Positions 50,691 through 60,183 are shown, numbered from the stretch's first letter. The stretch: 64,000 nt of DNA from Bradyrhizobium sp. CCBAU 51627 (GCF_028128765.1 NZ_LBJG01000024.1:1178001-1242000); one strand, 5' to 3'. Numbers and translations are program-made. Notes: a model not told the origin generated them from the sequence alone.

Positions 50691-51515
50691 ATGAATATCC
50701 CCATCAAGACGCAGGCGGCCGCTCCGTCACGCGTGCTTGCCGGTAAGGTGGCACTGGTCACCGGATCGACCAGCGGAATCGGCCTTGGTATCGCGCGCGC
50801 ATTGGCCGCTGCGGGTGCCGACATCGTGCTCAACGGCCTTGGCGTCGCGGGCGAGATCGGCCGGACGCGCGAGCAGATAGCGGCCGAGTTCGGTGTCAAG
50901 GCGAGCTATTCGCCGGCCGACATGACGAGGCCAAAATCGATCGCCGAGATGATCGAAGCTACCATCGCCGAATCCGGGCGGCTCGACATCCTCATCAACA
51001 ATGCCGGCATCCAGCATGTCGCGCCGCTCGACCAGTTTCCGGTCGAGAAATGGGACCAGATCCTCGCCATCAATCTGTCTTCGGCTTTCCATACGACGCG
51101 GCTCGCGCTGCCCGCGATGCGCCAGAACGGCTTTGGTCGCATCGTCAACGTCGCATCCGCGCACGGCTTGGTCGGCTCGCCGTTCAAGGCTGCCTATGTC
51201 GCGGCCAAGCACGGCATCGTCGGCCTGACCAAGGTGACGGCGCTGGAGACCGCGGAAGAGGGCATTACCTGCAATGCGATCTGTCCCGGCTATGTTTACA
51301 CGCCGCTGGTCGAGGCGCAGATCGACGGGCAGGCCACGGCGCACGGCATTTCCCGCGATCAGGTGATCCGCGATGTGCTGCTCGCGCAGCAGCCGAACAA
51401 GCGCTTCGCCACAGTCGAGGAGCTTGGCGCGCTCGCGGTGTTCCTGGCAACGGATGCGGCCGCCTCGATCACCGGTATTGCGCTGCCTGTCGATGGCGGC
51501 TGGACCGCGCATTGA
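50691..51515 (+). CDS. 3-hydroxybutyrate dehydrogenase (SDR family)
   Basis: A 274-residue NAD-dependent dehydrogenase. ATG 50691 follows GAAGAGG. TGSTSGIGLGIA (about 24-35) binds NAD, and the active site has Ser in VNVASAHGLVGSPFKAAY and the YxxxK pair Tyr169/Lys173 (AYVAAKHGIVGLTK). NAICPGYVYTPLVEAQI is characteristic of D-3-hydroxybutyrate dehydrogenase (Bdh), which converts PHB-derived 3-hydroxybutyrate to acetoacetate. It precedes a patatin gene and diverges from a LysR regulator. Acetoacetyl specificity is inferred from family pattern. Confidence 0.85.
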   Translation: MNIPIKTQAAAPSRVLAGKVALVTGSTSGIGLGIARALAAAGADIVLNGLGVAGEIGRTREQIAAEFGVKASYSPADMTRPKSIAEMIEATIAESGRLDILINNAGIQHVAPLDQFPVEKWDQILAINLSSAFHTTRLALPAMRQNGFGRIVNVASAHGLVGSPFKAAYVAAKHGIVGLTKVTALETAEEGITCNAICPGYVYTPLVEAQIDGQATAHGISRDQVIRDVLLAQQPNKRFATVEELGALAVFLATDAAASITGIALPVDGGWTAH

Positions 51516-51600
51516 CATGAAACGGCATCGCGCGGGTCTGCGTAACAAGTCGCGGCTGACAACGAATATTCGACCGATGCAGGCTCATCAGGAGCGAACC

Positions 51601-52743
51601 ATGAACGGCACACAGGACAACACACAGGGCAAGGGCTTGCCGGGCCAGGTCGTGCTGGTACTCCAGGGCGGCGGCGCGCTCGGTTCCTACCAAGCCGGGG
51701 TGTACCAGGCCCTGCATGAGGCCGGCATCGAGCCGGATTGGATCATCGGCACCTCCATTGGTGCGATCAACGCGAGCCTCATTGCAGGCAATGAGCCCGG
51801 ACAGCGGCTGGCGCAGCTGAAGGAGTTCTGGAAGCGGATGGAGCAGAACCCGGTCTGGAATCTGCGTGGCGCGTTTCCCGGCTTCAACGACAAGCTGGCC
51901 TATTGGTCAACGGTCACCAACGGCATTCCCGGCTTCTTCCGTCCCAATCCGCTGGCGCATGCGGGCGATTCCTTTCCTCTGGGAGCCGATCATGCCGGCT
52001 TCTATTCGACCGCACCGCTGGAGAAGACGTTGCGCGAGCTCGTCGATTTCAGCCTGGTCAATCGCTGCGCGCCGCGGCTGACGGTCGGCGCGGCTCATGT
52101 CCGTAGCAGCCAGATGCGCTATTTCGACAGCCGCGACGGCGAGCTGACGGTGAAGCACATCATGGCCTCGGGCGCGCTACCGCCGGCGTTTCCGGCCGTG
52201 CGCATCGATGGCGAGCTCTATTGGGACGGCGGGATTCTGTCGAACACGCCGACCGAGGCGGTTTTCGACGACAACCCGCGCAAGAATTCGCTAATCTTCG
52301 CGGTGCATCTGTGGAATCCCGTCGGCGCCGAGCCAACCACGATGGCGGAGGTACTGAACCGTCACAAGGACGTGCAGTACTCCAGCCGCATCGCCAGCCA
52401 GATCGTCCGCCAGCAGCAGGCTCATCGTCTCCGCCATGTCATCAATCAGCTCGCCGGGCGTCTGTCCGAAAGCGAGCGCGCCGATCCCGCGGTGAGGGAA
52501 TTGACCAGCTACGGCTGTCCGACCCGGATGCATGTGGTGCGGCTACTTGCCCCTCAGCTCGACCGCGAGAGCCACACCAAGGACATCGACTTCAGCCCGT
52601 CCGGCATCATGCAGCGCTGGGATGCGGGCTATGCCCATACCCGTTCGGTGCTGGCGCGCGCGCCGTGGGTCGGTGAATTCGATCCGCTGTCGGGCGTGGT
52701 GCTGCACGAGCATTTGGACGAGATGCCGATGGCCGCGGAATAG
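51601..52743 (+). CDS. Patatin-like phospholipase
   Basis: A 380-residue protein starting at ATG 51601 (AGGAGCG upstream). The patatin oxyanion loop is LVLQGGGALGSYQAG (about 19-33), the nucleophile Ser52 is in GTSIG, and the catalytic Asp is in YWDGGILSN (about 207-215). It is an acyl hydrolase of lipids or of related esters, acting in the cytoplasm since no signal peptide is seen. It follows bdh by 85 bases, a pairing seen in other Alphaproteobacteria as I recall, which hints at use of PHB granule phospholipids or acyl chains. The residues around 300-380 are unassigned. Confidence 0.88.
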   Translation: MNGTQDNTQGKGLPGQVVLVLQGGGALGSYQAGVYQALHEAGIEPDWIIGTSIGAINASLIAGNEPGQRLAQLKEFWKRMEQNPVWNLRGAFPGFNDKLAYWSTVTNGIPGFFRPNPLAHAGDSFPLGADHAGFYSTAPLEKTLRELVDFSLVNRCAPRLTVGAAHVRSSQMRYFDSRDGELTVKHIMASGALPPAFPAVRIDGELYWDGGILSNTPTEAVFDDNPRKNSLIFAVHLWNPVGAEPTTMAEVLNRHKDVQYSSRIASQIVRQQQAHRLRHVINQLAGRLSESERADPAVRELTSYGCPTRMHVVRLLAPQLDRESHTKDIDFSPSGIMQRWDAGYAHTRSVLARAPWVGEFDPLSGVVLHEHLDEMPMAAE

Positions 52744-52810
52744 CGGGGCAGCCCGTCGTTCGCTTCATCGAATTGCCACAGGCCTTGCGGATTGTAGCAA
52801 TCCGCAGTCG

Positions 52811-53776
52811 ATGAGGTCCCTGCAAGTGGTATCCGGCCACGATCTGGAATTGGCTCTCGATCAGGTCCGCGCTCGCGCAGCGGGACCGGTCGCCGGCGTG
52901 TTCGGTCCTGACACGGTAACCTGGGGGATCGACCGGGAGGCCGTCATCTTTCTCGGTGCCGGCCGGGCGCTGCTGCTGCAACTTGCGCATCCCTGGGTCG
53001 CCGCCGCGATCGCCGAACATTCCAAGACCCTTGCCGATCCGATCGGGCGCTTCCATCGCACCTTCGACATCGTTTTTGCCATGGTGTTTGGCTCACTCGA
53101 CCGGGCGCTCTTGTCATCGCGGCAGCTGCACCGGCGCCACAGCATGATCGTCGGCGAGATGCCGCAGACCGTCGGTCCGTTCGCGGCGGGCTCGCGCTAC
53201 TCTGCCAACGACATCCCCTCGCTGCGCTGGGTTCATGCCACGCTGGTCGAGACCGCGTTGATGGCGCACGATCTGGTCCTGCCGCCGTTCTCGTTGGAGG
53301 AGCGCGAGCGCTACTGGATCGAGAGCAGGACGTTCGGCGCGCTGTTCGGATTGACGGCGGACGATCTGCCGGCCGACTGGTCCGGCTTTGCGGCCTATAC
53401 GGCCGCGATGGTGCGGTCGGAGACGCTGACCGTCAGCCCGGCCGCGCGCGAGGTCGCGGCGCAGATTTTTGGTGGCGCTCGTCCGTGGCTGCGGCCGCCG
53501 CGATGGTATCGCGCGCTCACGGCAAGCCTGCTGCCGGAGCGTTTGCGCGCGGGTTTCGGGTTTGAGTTCGACGCGCGCGATAAGAGATCTGCCGACAACG
53601 CGCTGCGGTGGATCAAGCGCATCTATCCGAAATTGCCCGACCGGCTGCGCTATGTCGGTCCCTACCAGGAAGCACTCGCCCGCTTGCGCGGCGAGTCGCA
53701 GCCGGACTGGATGACCCGCTGCCTCAATCGCGCCTGGATCGGCCGGCCGCAAATGGACGTGCGCGGGAAGGGGTGA
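52811..53776 (+). CDS. DUF2236 / oxygenase MpaB-family protein
   Basis: A 321-residue protein starting at ATG 52811 without a strong ribosome-binding site; no better in-frame start is present after the patatin gene. GVFGPDTVTWGIDREAVIFLGAGRALLLQLAHPWVAAAIAEHS is the N-terminal signature of the DUF2236 family, which includes mycophenolate oxygenase MpaB and latex-clearing proteins. Conserved His and Arg residues of the haem pocket may be in the segment HRTFDIVFAMVFGSL and RRHSMIVGEM. A membrane span is not obvious. It is 67 bases after the patatin gene, and may be co-transcribed. Its reaction is unknown. Confidence 0.78.
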   Translation: MRSLQVVSGHDLELALDQVRARAAGPVAGVFGPDTVTWGIDREAVIFLGAGRALLLQLAHPWVAAAIAEHSKTLADPIGRFHRTFDIVFAMVFGSLDRALLSSRQLHRRHSMIVGEMPQTVGPFAAGSRYSANDIPSLRWVHATLVETALMAHDLVLPPFSLEERERYWIESRTFGALFGLTADDLPADWSGFAAYTAAMVRSETLTVSPAAREVAAQIFGGARPWLRPPRWYRALTASLLPERLRAGFGFEFDARDKRSADNALRWIKRIYPKLPDRLRYVGPYQEALARLRGESQPDWMTRCLNRAWIGRPQMDVRGKG

Positions 53777-53840
53777 AGTTCTCCGCGACGGTGATGGAGT
53801 GGTGCACGCCGTTCCTACATCGGAATCCCTCCGCCGAGAC

Positions 53841-53867
53841 AGTCTGGATTGCAACTCGCAATGACGG
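53841..53867. repeat. Remnant of palindromic repeat
   Basis: AGTCTGGATTGCAACTCGCA then ATGACGG matches the right arm of the complete element found at 63311-63382 (TCTGGATCGCTTCGCTTCGC...AATGACGG). Only one arm is recognisable here, so this is a shortened copy between convergent genes. Confidence 0.6.
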
Positions 53868-53893
53868 AGTACGTGGAAGCGCCCGGGCCTATC

Positions 53894-55309
53894 TCACGCC
53901 GCCGACAGCTTCCGGTACAGCTTGTTGTAACTGCCCGCCGAGATGCTCCAGGAGAACGACCGGCCCATGGCGCTGCGGCGCATGGTGTCGAGCTGGTCGT
54001 GGGCCATGAACGCCTCGAAGGCGCGCCGAACGCCGCCGAGAAAAGATTCTCGCGACGGTCTTGAGAACAGGAAGCCCGTCTCGCCGTCGCTGATGGTCTC
54101 GGCGAGGCCGCCGGTCTGGTGGCCGATCGGCAGCGATCCGAACCGTTGGGCGTACATCTGGCTCAGCCCGCACGGCTCGAACCGCGAGGGCATCAGCGTG
54201 AAATCACTGCCGGCAAAGATGCGCCGCGCCTGGGCGTCATTGAAGCCGATCGCGACGCCGATGGCGTCGGGGCGGCGGCGATGGGCATCGACCAGTGCCT
54301 GCTCGAGCGCGGGCTCGCCCGAGCCGGTGACGACGATCTGCCCGCCGGCATCGACGATCTCGTCGGCAGCCGCGAGCACGAGGTCGATGCCCTTCTGGTG
54401 CACGAGGCGGGCGACGATGCCGAACATCGGCCCGCGCGAGACTGCGAGACCGAACTGCTTGCGCACGTAATCGGCATTGGCTTTCTTGCCGACCCAGTCG
54501 CCGGCACCGAATTGTTGTGCGAGCTGGGCGCAATAGCGCGGGTCCCAGCTCTCGTCGATGCCGTTGAGGATGCCGGTCAGCTCCGCGGCATCGGAGCGGA
54601 TGCGCAGCAGGCCTTCGAGGCCGCAGCCGAATTCCTCGGTCGTGATCTCGCGCGCATAGGTACCGCTGACCGTGGTGAGATGCGAGGCGTAGACCAGCCC
54701 GGCCTTGAGGAAGGAGAGCTGGTCGTAGAACTCGACGCCGTCGATATGGAAGGAGCTTTCGGGGGCACCGATCCGCCGCAGCGACTCCTTCGGGAAGAGC
54801 CCCTGATAGGCGAGGTTGTGAATGGTCAGGATCGACGGCAGCCTGGCACCACGCCAGGCGAGATAGGCCGGCACGAGCGAGGCTTGCCAGTCGTTGGCAT
54901 GGATCAGGTCTGCTGCCCAATTCTTGTCCAGCATGCCCATGGCCAGCTCAGCGGCCGCCGAAGCAAAGCGCGCGAAGCGGATGTCGTTATCAGGCCAGTC
55001 GCGCCCGGACTCGTCGCCATAGGGGTTGCCGGGCCGGTCGTAGAGCTGTGAGCACAACAGGACATAAACCGGCATTCCATCCTTGGTCGCGGCCCGGCCC
55101 AGCGAGCAGGCCGGCATCTCCGCAAATGCCGGGCAGCGGCCAACGATCTGAATATGCGTGAGTTGTTCGATGATGTCGCGATAGCCAGGCAGCATGATCC
55201 GGATATCGGCGAAGGGGCGGAGCGCTCGGGGGAGGGCAGCAGAAACGGCACCGAGTCCACCGACGCGGACAAAGTCGTCCATCTCTGTCGTGACGAACAA
55301 GACCCTCAA
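53894..55309 (-). CDS. glgA: Glycogen synthase (GT5)
   Basis: A 471-residue starch/glycogen synthase using ADP-glucose. TTG 55309 gives MRVLFVTTEMDDFVRVGGLGAVSAALPRAL and has AGAGGG 9 bases upstream. The GT5 substrate loop is present but divergent: the usual KxGGLGDV reads RVGGLGAV, with Arg for the ADP-glucose-binding Lys. The C-terminal half has GIVARLVHQKGIDLV and SRFEPCGLSQMYAQRFGSLPIGHQTGGLAETI with the conserved catalytic Glu. It is 20 kb away from the debranching gene, not in a glg operon. An EcfG-like promoter lies upstream. Confidence 0.88.
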   Translation of the reverse strand: MRVLFVTTEMDDFVRVGGLGAVSAALPRALRPFADIRIMLPGYRDIIEQLTHIQIVGRCPAFAEMPACSLGRAATKDGMPVYVLLCSQLYDRPGNPYGDESGRDWPDNDIRFARFASAAAELAMGMLDKNWAADLIHANDWQASLVPAYLAWRGARLPSILTIHNLAYQGLFPKESLRRIGAPESSFHIDGVEFYDQLSFLKAGLVYASHLTTVSGTYAREITTEEFGCGLEGLLRIRSDAAELTGILNGIDESWDPRYCAQLAQQFGAGDWVGKKANADYVRKQFGLAVSRGPMFGIVARLVHQKGIDLVLAAADEIVDAGGQIVVTGSGEPALEQALVDAHRRRPDAIGVAIGFNDAQARRIFAGSDFTLMPSRFEPCGLSQMYAQRFGSLPIGHQTGGLAETISDGETGFLFSRPSRESFLGGVRRAFEAFMAHDQLDTMRRSAMGRSFSWSISAGSYNKLYRKLSAA

Positions 55310-55452
55310 GAACAGCTGCCCTCTTCCGATCCCGTTTGCTGCTATGCAAGAACGGGTCCAGTTGCCCAGGAAATCTCAATGCCTGCCCACGCGGCGCGTC
55401 CGTTCGGTAAACACTTCCCTACTCAGCCGCCACCCTCTAGGGTCGCCGCATC

Positions 55453-55477
55453 AACAAGAGAGAACATTGAAGGTTCC
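55453..55477 (-). promoter_or_regulatory. Possible EcfG-like promoter for glgA
   Basis: On the minus strand GGAAC (55473-55477) and TGTT (55453-55456) are separated by 16 bases, one mismatch from the EcfG consensus. The leader to TTG 55309 would be about 137 bases, which is long, so this is tentative. Confidence 0.35.
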
Positions 55478-55491
55478 AAGGGGCTTCGGGG

Positions 55492-56688
55492 ATGCAACTA
55501 GCAGATAAGCATGAGCGGACGACGACAAAGGCCTTTGCGGGCCTCAGGGTGCTGGATTTTTCAACCACCATCGCCGGTCCCCATTGTGCGCGGATGCTGG
55601 CCGACATGGGCGCCGAGGTCATCAAGATCGAGACCGACGGCGGCGAGACGATGCGCACCCGGCCACCGCTGCGCAATGGGTGCAGTACCGCCTTTGGCCA
55701 GCTCAATGTCGGCAAGAAGAGCATGGTGCTCGACCTCAAATCCGAGGACGGCAGGGAGGCGGTCCGCCGGCTGGCCGCTACCGCGGACGTCCTCGTCGAG
55801 AACTTTCGCCCCGGCGTCATGCACCGGCTGCGGCTGGATTACGAAAGGCTGCGCATCGTCAATCCGAGGCTGATCTACTGCTCGATCTCCGGCTACGGCC
55901 AGAGCGGTCCCTCAGCGGAGCTGCCGGCCTACGCGCCGGTGATCCATGCCGCCTCCGGCTATGACATGGCGCATCTCGCCTATCAGCCCGGCCGCAGCAG
56001 GCCCGACTATTGCGGCATCTATCACGCAGACGTCGTCACCGGCACCTACGGCTTCGGCGCGATCGCCTCCGCACTCTATCAGCGCAGCATGACCGGCCTT
56101 GGCCAGCACATCGACGTCTCCATGCTGGAATCGATGCTGTCGCTGACCCTGACCGAATTGCAGAGCGCGCAATTCGCAGTGAAGCCGCCGCCGCGCCCGA
56201 TGTTCGGGCCGACCGAGACCGCAAACGGCTATGTCATGATCACGGTCGCGAGCGAGAAGACGTTCCGGGCCTTGACGGGCGTGATCGGCCGCCCCGAATG
56301 GATCTCGGATCCGCGCTTCTCAACCTACGCCGCGCGCCGCGAGAACTGGGCGGAGGTGATGGACGGCGTCGAAGCCTGGTCGCGGCGGCTCACGACCGAC
56401 GTGTGTCTCGCCGCGCTCGGCGAGGCCGGCGTGCCGGCCTCGGCCTATCGCACCGTGTCCGAAGCGCTGGCCGACCCGCAGCTCGCGCACCGAAAGGCGT
56501 TGTCATCGGTGCAGGACGAAGGCGGCTCGTTTCAGGTTCTCAACCTGCCGTTCCGGATGTCCGGCGCCGACACCACGCCGGCCAGGACGATCGCCCTGCT
56601 TGGCGAGCATTCGGATGTGCTGCGCGACGAGATCGGCCTTTCCGGCGATGCGCCAATTCCGACAGGCAAAACAGCAGCGACGCGCTGA
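55492..56688 (+). CDS. CaiB/BaiF-family CoA-transferase
   Basis: A 398-residue family III CoA-transferase starting at ATG 55492 after GGGG. FAGLRVLDFSTTIAGPHCARMLADMGAEVIKIE is the N-terminal signature, GKKSMVLDLKSEDGREAV binds CoA, and the catalytic Asp lies in the stretch RPDYCGIYHADVVTGTYGF (about residues 170-190). FGPTETANGYVMITV and GVPASAYRTVSEALADPQLAHR complete the fold. It moves CoA between carboxylic acids such as formyl, oxalyl, succinyl or carnitine groups; which one is unknown. It precedes a dipeptide-type importer by 133 bases and may supply the first step for its cargo, which is speculative. Confidence 0.9.
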   Translation: MQLADKHERTTTKAFAGLRVLDFSTTIAGPHCARMLADMGAEVIKIETDGGETMRTRPPLRNGCSTAFGQLNVGKKSMVLDLKSEDGREAVRRLAATADVLVENFRPGVMHRLRLDYERLRIVNPRLIYCSISGYGQSGPSAELPAYAPVIHAASGYDMAHLAYQPGRSRPDYCGIYHADVVTGTYGFGAIASALYQRSMTGLGQHIDVSMLESMLSLTLTELQSAQFAVKPPPRPMFGPTETANGYVMITVASEKTFRALTGVIGRPEWISDPRFSTYAARRENWAEVMDGVEAWSRRLTTDVCLAALGEAGVPASAYRTVSEALADPQLAHRKALSSVQDEGGSFQVLNLPFRMSGADTTPARTIALLGEHSDVLRDEIGLSGDAPIPTGKTAATR

Positions 56689-56821
56689 GCAACATTGCGC
56701 CGCCGCATGCGGCAACTGATCGCTCGCGCGTTCCTCTTGCCGTCGCGAGCATTTGTCGCCAATCTCGCCTCCGAGTCATTCAACGATCCGAAACATCGGA
56801 CGAGGGATCCTGGGAGGAACC

Positions 56822-58366
56822 ATGACGAAGATTGCTGCTGCGGCGCGCAAGCACGCGCCGATTTTCCTTGTTGCGGCATTTGCGATCGTGCCGCTCGCTG
56901 AGCCGGCGGCGGCACAGAAGGCCGGAGGCAGCATCACCGTCGGCCAGGAGCTGGACATTCCCGGCTTCGATCCACTCAAGGTCGGAGTTTACGACACCTC
57001 GACCTTCACCGCCGCGGCCGCAATCTTCGACACGCTGGTGACGCTCGACGACAAGGGCGAGGCGGCGCCGAAGCTCGCGGAATCCTGGACGCATTCCGAC
57101 GACTACAAGACCTGGACCTTCAAGCTGCGCAAGGGCGTGAAATTCCACGACGGCACGCCGTTCAACGCACAGGCTTTCAAGGAGAACTTCGATCGGCAGA
57201 AGGATCCCGCCAACAAGTGCCGCTGCGCCTTCTACATCACCAACGTCAAGGAGGTGCTGGCGCCGGACGAATACACCGTCGTCTATCATCTCACCGATCC
57301 TTCGGTGAACCTGCCTGCTGTCATCAGCATCCAGAGTTCGAACAACACGGTGCATTCGCCCACGGCCTGGAAGACCAAGGGCGACGACTATAACCGCAAC
57401 CCCGTGGGCACCGGTCCCTATATCCTGAAATCATGGACTGCCGGCGACCGCATGGTGTTGGAGAAGAACCCAAATTACTGGGACAAAGGCCGCCCCTATC
57501 TCGACCGCATCATCCTGAAGCCGCTGCCCGATGCGCAGTCGCGCTTCGCCTCGCTGCAATCCGGCGAGGCCGATATCATCTGGGACGACGAGAACGACGC
57601 CGACAACATCATGAAGGCGCAGAAGGACCCCAAGCTGACCGTGCACACCTACAAGGGCTCGGGCGCGCAGGTCTATGCATTCAATACCAAGGTGGCGCCG
57701 TTCGACGACGTCCGCGTGCGCCAGGCGCTGGTGATGGCGATCGACCGGCCCAAAATGTCGCAGGCGATCAGCAATGGCCTGAGCCGGCCCGCGAGCAATC
57801 CTTATGGCGATGGCTCCTGGGTTAAGTGCAAGGACGACGGCGCGCTGCCTTACGATGTCGAGAAAGCCAAGGCGCTGATCAAGGACTATGGCAAGCCCGT
57901 GGAGTTCAAGATGCTTGTGACCGCGACGCCTCGCGGCCGCATGATCGGCCAGGTGCTGCAGCAATTCTGGAAGCGCGTCGGCGCCAGCATGGAGATCGAG
58001 CAGGTCGATCAGGCGACCATTCCCTCGCGCGCCTTCACGCGGCAATTCCAGCTGACGCCGTGGCGCATTGTCGATCTCGCGGACCCCGATCCGCAGATGT
58101 ACGCGAACTTCCACACCGGCAGCCCGCTCGCACTCGCTGGCTTCTCCGATCCGGAACTCGATCGGCTGCTCGACCATGCGCGCGTCACTGCCGATGTCGG
58201 CCAGCGCACTGAGGATTATTGCGCGGTCAGCCGCCTGATCAACAAGGAGGCGATCTGGTTCTGGACCTTCCAGAACACCTATTACGCGCTGTCGAGCACG
58301 AAGCTAAAAGGCTTTCCAAAGATCTACAACAGCGTGATCGACGTCTCGAACACCTGGCTGGAATGA
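56822..58366 (+). CDS. Dipeptide/oligopeptide-type ABC binding protein (family 5)
   Basis: A 514-residue periplasmic protein starting at ATG 56822 with GGGAGGA upstream. A signal peptide spans residues 1-31 (HAPIFLVAAFAIVPLAEPAA then AQKAGG). GGSITVGQELDIPGFDPLKVG starts the SBP5 domain, and KLAESWTHSDDYKTWTFKLRKGVKFHDGTPFNAQAFKENFD is typical of DppA/OppA. It heads a five-gene importer operon (binding protein, two permeases, two ATPases). Family members bind peptides, but also glutathione, nickel, opines and sugars, so the ligand is open. A Cys pair near 120 (NKCRCAF) is unusual. Confidence 0.9.
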   Translation: MTKIAAAARKHAPIFLVAAFAIVPLAEPAAAQKAGGSITVGQELDIPGFDPLKVGVYDTSTFTAAAAIFDTLVTLDDKGEAAPKLAESWTHSDDYKTWTFKLRKGVKFHDGTPFNAQAFKENFDRQKDPANKCRCAFYITNVKEVLAPDEYTVVYHLTDPSVNLPAVISIQSSNNTVHSPTAWKTKGDDYNRNPVGTGPYILKSWTAGDRMVLEKNPNYWDKGRPYLDRIILKPLPDAQSRFASLQSGEADIIWDDENDADNIMKAQKDPKLTVHTYKGSGAQVYAFNTKVAPFDDVRVRQALVMAIDRPKMSQAISNGLSRPASNPYGDGSWVKCKDDGALPYDVEKAKALIKDYGKPVEFKMLVTATPRGRMIGQVLQQFWKRVGASMEIEQVDQATIPSRAFTRQFQLTPWRIVDLADPDPQMYANFHTGSPLALAGFSDPELDRLLDHARVTADVGQRTEDYCAVSRLINKEAIWFWTFQNTYYALSSTKLKGFPKIYNSVIDVSNTWLE

Positions 58367-58373
58367 CCGCGCG

Positions 58374-59324
58374 ATGCTGAACTTCGTCGCGCGGCGGTTG
58401 CTGGCCATCCTGCCGGTTCTGCTTGCCGTCTCGCTGCTCACGTTCCTGATCGCCTCGCTGCTGCCGGGCGATCTTGCCATGGTCATCCTCGGCGATCAGG
58501 CGACGCCGGAGAATGTCGCGGCGCTCCGCCATGACATGGGGCTCGACCAGCCGCTGTGGTGGCGTTATCTGAGCTGGCTCGGGCACGTCCTGCAGGGCGA
58601 TCTCGGCCGCTCGTTCCGCACCGGGCAGACCGTGTTGCAGGCGGTCGGCGAGCGCATTCCGGTCTCGCTCGAACTGATGCTGATGGCCGAGTTCATCGGG
58701 CTCCTGATCGGCGTGCCGCTCGCGATCGCCTGCGCCGCCCGCGCCGGCGGCGCCTTCGACCGCTTCATGACCGGCAGCGCCTTTGCGATGCTGTCGATGC
58801 CGTCCTTCCTGTTGGCGATCCTCTTGATCTATCTGTTCGCGGTCGAGCTGCACTGGCTGCCGGCGACGGGCTACGTGCCATTCACCGAAGAGCCGCTCGC
58901 CAATTTGCGCTTCTTCGTCCTGCCGGCGCTGACGCTGGCGCTGGCGGAGTGGCCCGGCATCATGCGGGTGCTGCGCTCCGACATGATCGCGACCCTGCAG
59001 GAAGACTATATCGCGCTGGCCAAGGCCAAGGGCCTGAAGCCATCGCGCATCCTGTTTGTGCACGCGCTCAAGCCCTCGTCACTGACGCTGGTGACGGTGA
59101 CGGGTATCAATATCGGACGTCTGCTCGGCGGCACGCTGATCGTGGAATCGATCTTCGCGCTGCCAGGCATCGGCCGGCTGCTGGTCGGGGCGATCTACAC
59201 CCGCGACCTCGTTATCCTCCAGGGGGTTGTGCTGCTGGTCGCCTGCGGCTTCGTGATCGTGAACTTCATCGTCGACATGCTCTACGCCGTGCTCGATCCA
59301 AGGATTCGCCATGGCCACGCTTGA
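58374..59324 (+). CDS. ABC permease, DppB type
   Basis: A 316-residue inner-membrane permease with six helices, starting at ATG 58374 seven bases after the binding-protein stop. MLNFVARRLLAILPVLLAVSLLTFLIASLLPGD is the normal DppB start and GDLGRSFRTGQTVLQAVGERIPVSLEL and ALAKAKGLKPSRILFVHALKPSSL (EAA loop) identify the family. Its end overlaps the start of the next permease by 14 bases, so the two are translationally coupled. Confidence 0.93.
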   Translation: MLNFVARRLLAILPVLLAVSLLTFLIASLLPGDLAMVILGDQATPENVAALRHDMGLDQPLWWRYLSWLGHVLQGDLGRSFRTGQTVLQAVGERIPVSLELMLMAEFIGLLIGVPLAIACAARAGGAFDRFMTGSAFAMLSMPSFLLAILLIYLFAVELHWLPATGYVPFTEEPLANLRFFVLPALTLALAEWPGIMRVLRSDMIATLQEDYIALAKAKGLKPSRILFVHALKPSSLTLVTVTGINIGRLLGGTLIVESIFALPGIGRLLVGAIYTRDLVILQGVVLLVACGFVIVNFIVDMLYAVLDPRIRHGHA

Positions 59325-60183
59325 GCTTTCGATGCAGGACGAGGTGGCGGCCGCGCCGGTAAGGCACAAGCGCAAGCTCGGGCTGTTGTTCTGGATCGCG
59401 AGCCTCTGGCTCGCCATCGTCCTGGCACTTGCGATTCTCGCGCCGGTGCTGCCGCTGCAGAATCCCGTCGACATGGACATGCTGGAGCGCCGCGCCGCCT
59501 TTTCCAGCGAGCACTGGCTCGGCACCGACGGCCTCGGCCGCGACGAATTCGCCCGACTGATCTTTGGCGCGCGTGTCTCGCTGACGGTCGGCCTGATCGC
59601 ACCCCTGATCGGGCTCGGCGTCGGCGGCGCGCTCGGCCTGCTGGCCGGCTATTTCCGCGGGAGATTCGAGACGCTGGTGGTCGGCAGCATGGACGTGCTG
59701 CTGGCGTTTCCGCCGTTGATCTTCGCGCTCGCCGTCACCGCCTATCTCGGCCAGTCCATTCCCAATCTCACCGTCATCCTCGGCGTGCTCGGCATTCCCG
59801 CCTTCATGCGGGTGGCGCGCGCGGCGACGTTGTCACTGGCGCGACGCGAATTCGTGATCGCAGCCGAGGCGCTGGGTGCCAGCCATGCGCGCATCCTGCT
59901 GCGCGAGCTGCTGCCGAACGTCATCCTGCCGCTGCTTGCCTTCTTCCTGCTCGGCGTCGCCGTCACCATCGTGGTCGAGGGGGCCCTGTCGTTCCTCGGC
60001 CTCGGCGTGCCGCCGCCGATGGCGAGCTGGGGCAGCATGATCGGCGAGGGGCGCGATAGCCTCGACGTCGCGCCGCGGCTCGCCTTCCTGCCGGCGGCCG
60101 GATTGTTCCTGACCGTGCTGGCGTTCAATCTCGTCGGCGACACCATGCGGGCATTGACAGATCCGCGTCAGGGGGCGCTTTGA
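59311..60183 (+). CDS. ABC permease, DppC type
   Basis: A 290-residue inner-membrane permease with about six helices. The N-terminus includes a polar tail (about 1-30) and the DppC motif HWLGTDGLGRDEFARLIFGARVSLTVGLIAPLIG; the EAA loop is FVIAAEALGASHARILLRELLPNV. SFLGLGVPPPMASWGSMIGEGRDSL is the C-terminal family signature. It overlaps DppB at its start and the first ATPase gene at its end (TTGA), so the operon is tightly packed. Confidence 0.93.
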   Translation: MATLELSMQDEVAAAPVRHKRKLGLLFWIASLWLAIVLALAILAPVLPLQNPVDMDMLERRAAFSSEHWLGTDGLGRDEFARLIFGARVSLTVGLIAPLIGLGVGGALGLLAGYFRGRFETLVVGSMDVLLAFPPLIFALAVTAYLGQSIPNLTVILGVLGIPAFMRVARAATLSLARREFVIAAEALGASHARILLRELLPNVILPLLAFFLLGVAVTIVVEGALSFLGLGVPPPMASWGSMIGEGRDSLDVAPRLAFLPAAGLFLTVLAFNLVGDTMRALTDPRQGAL

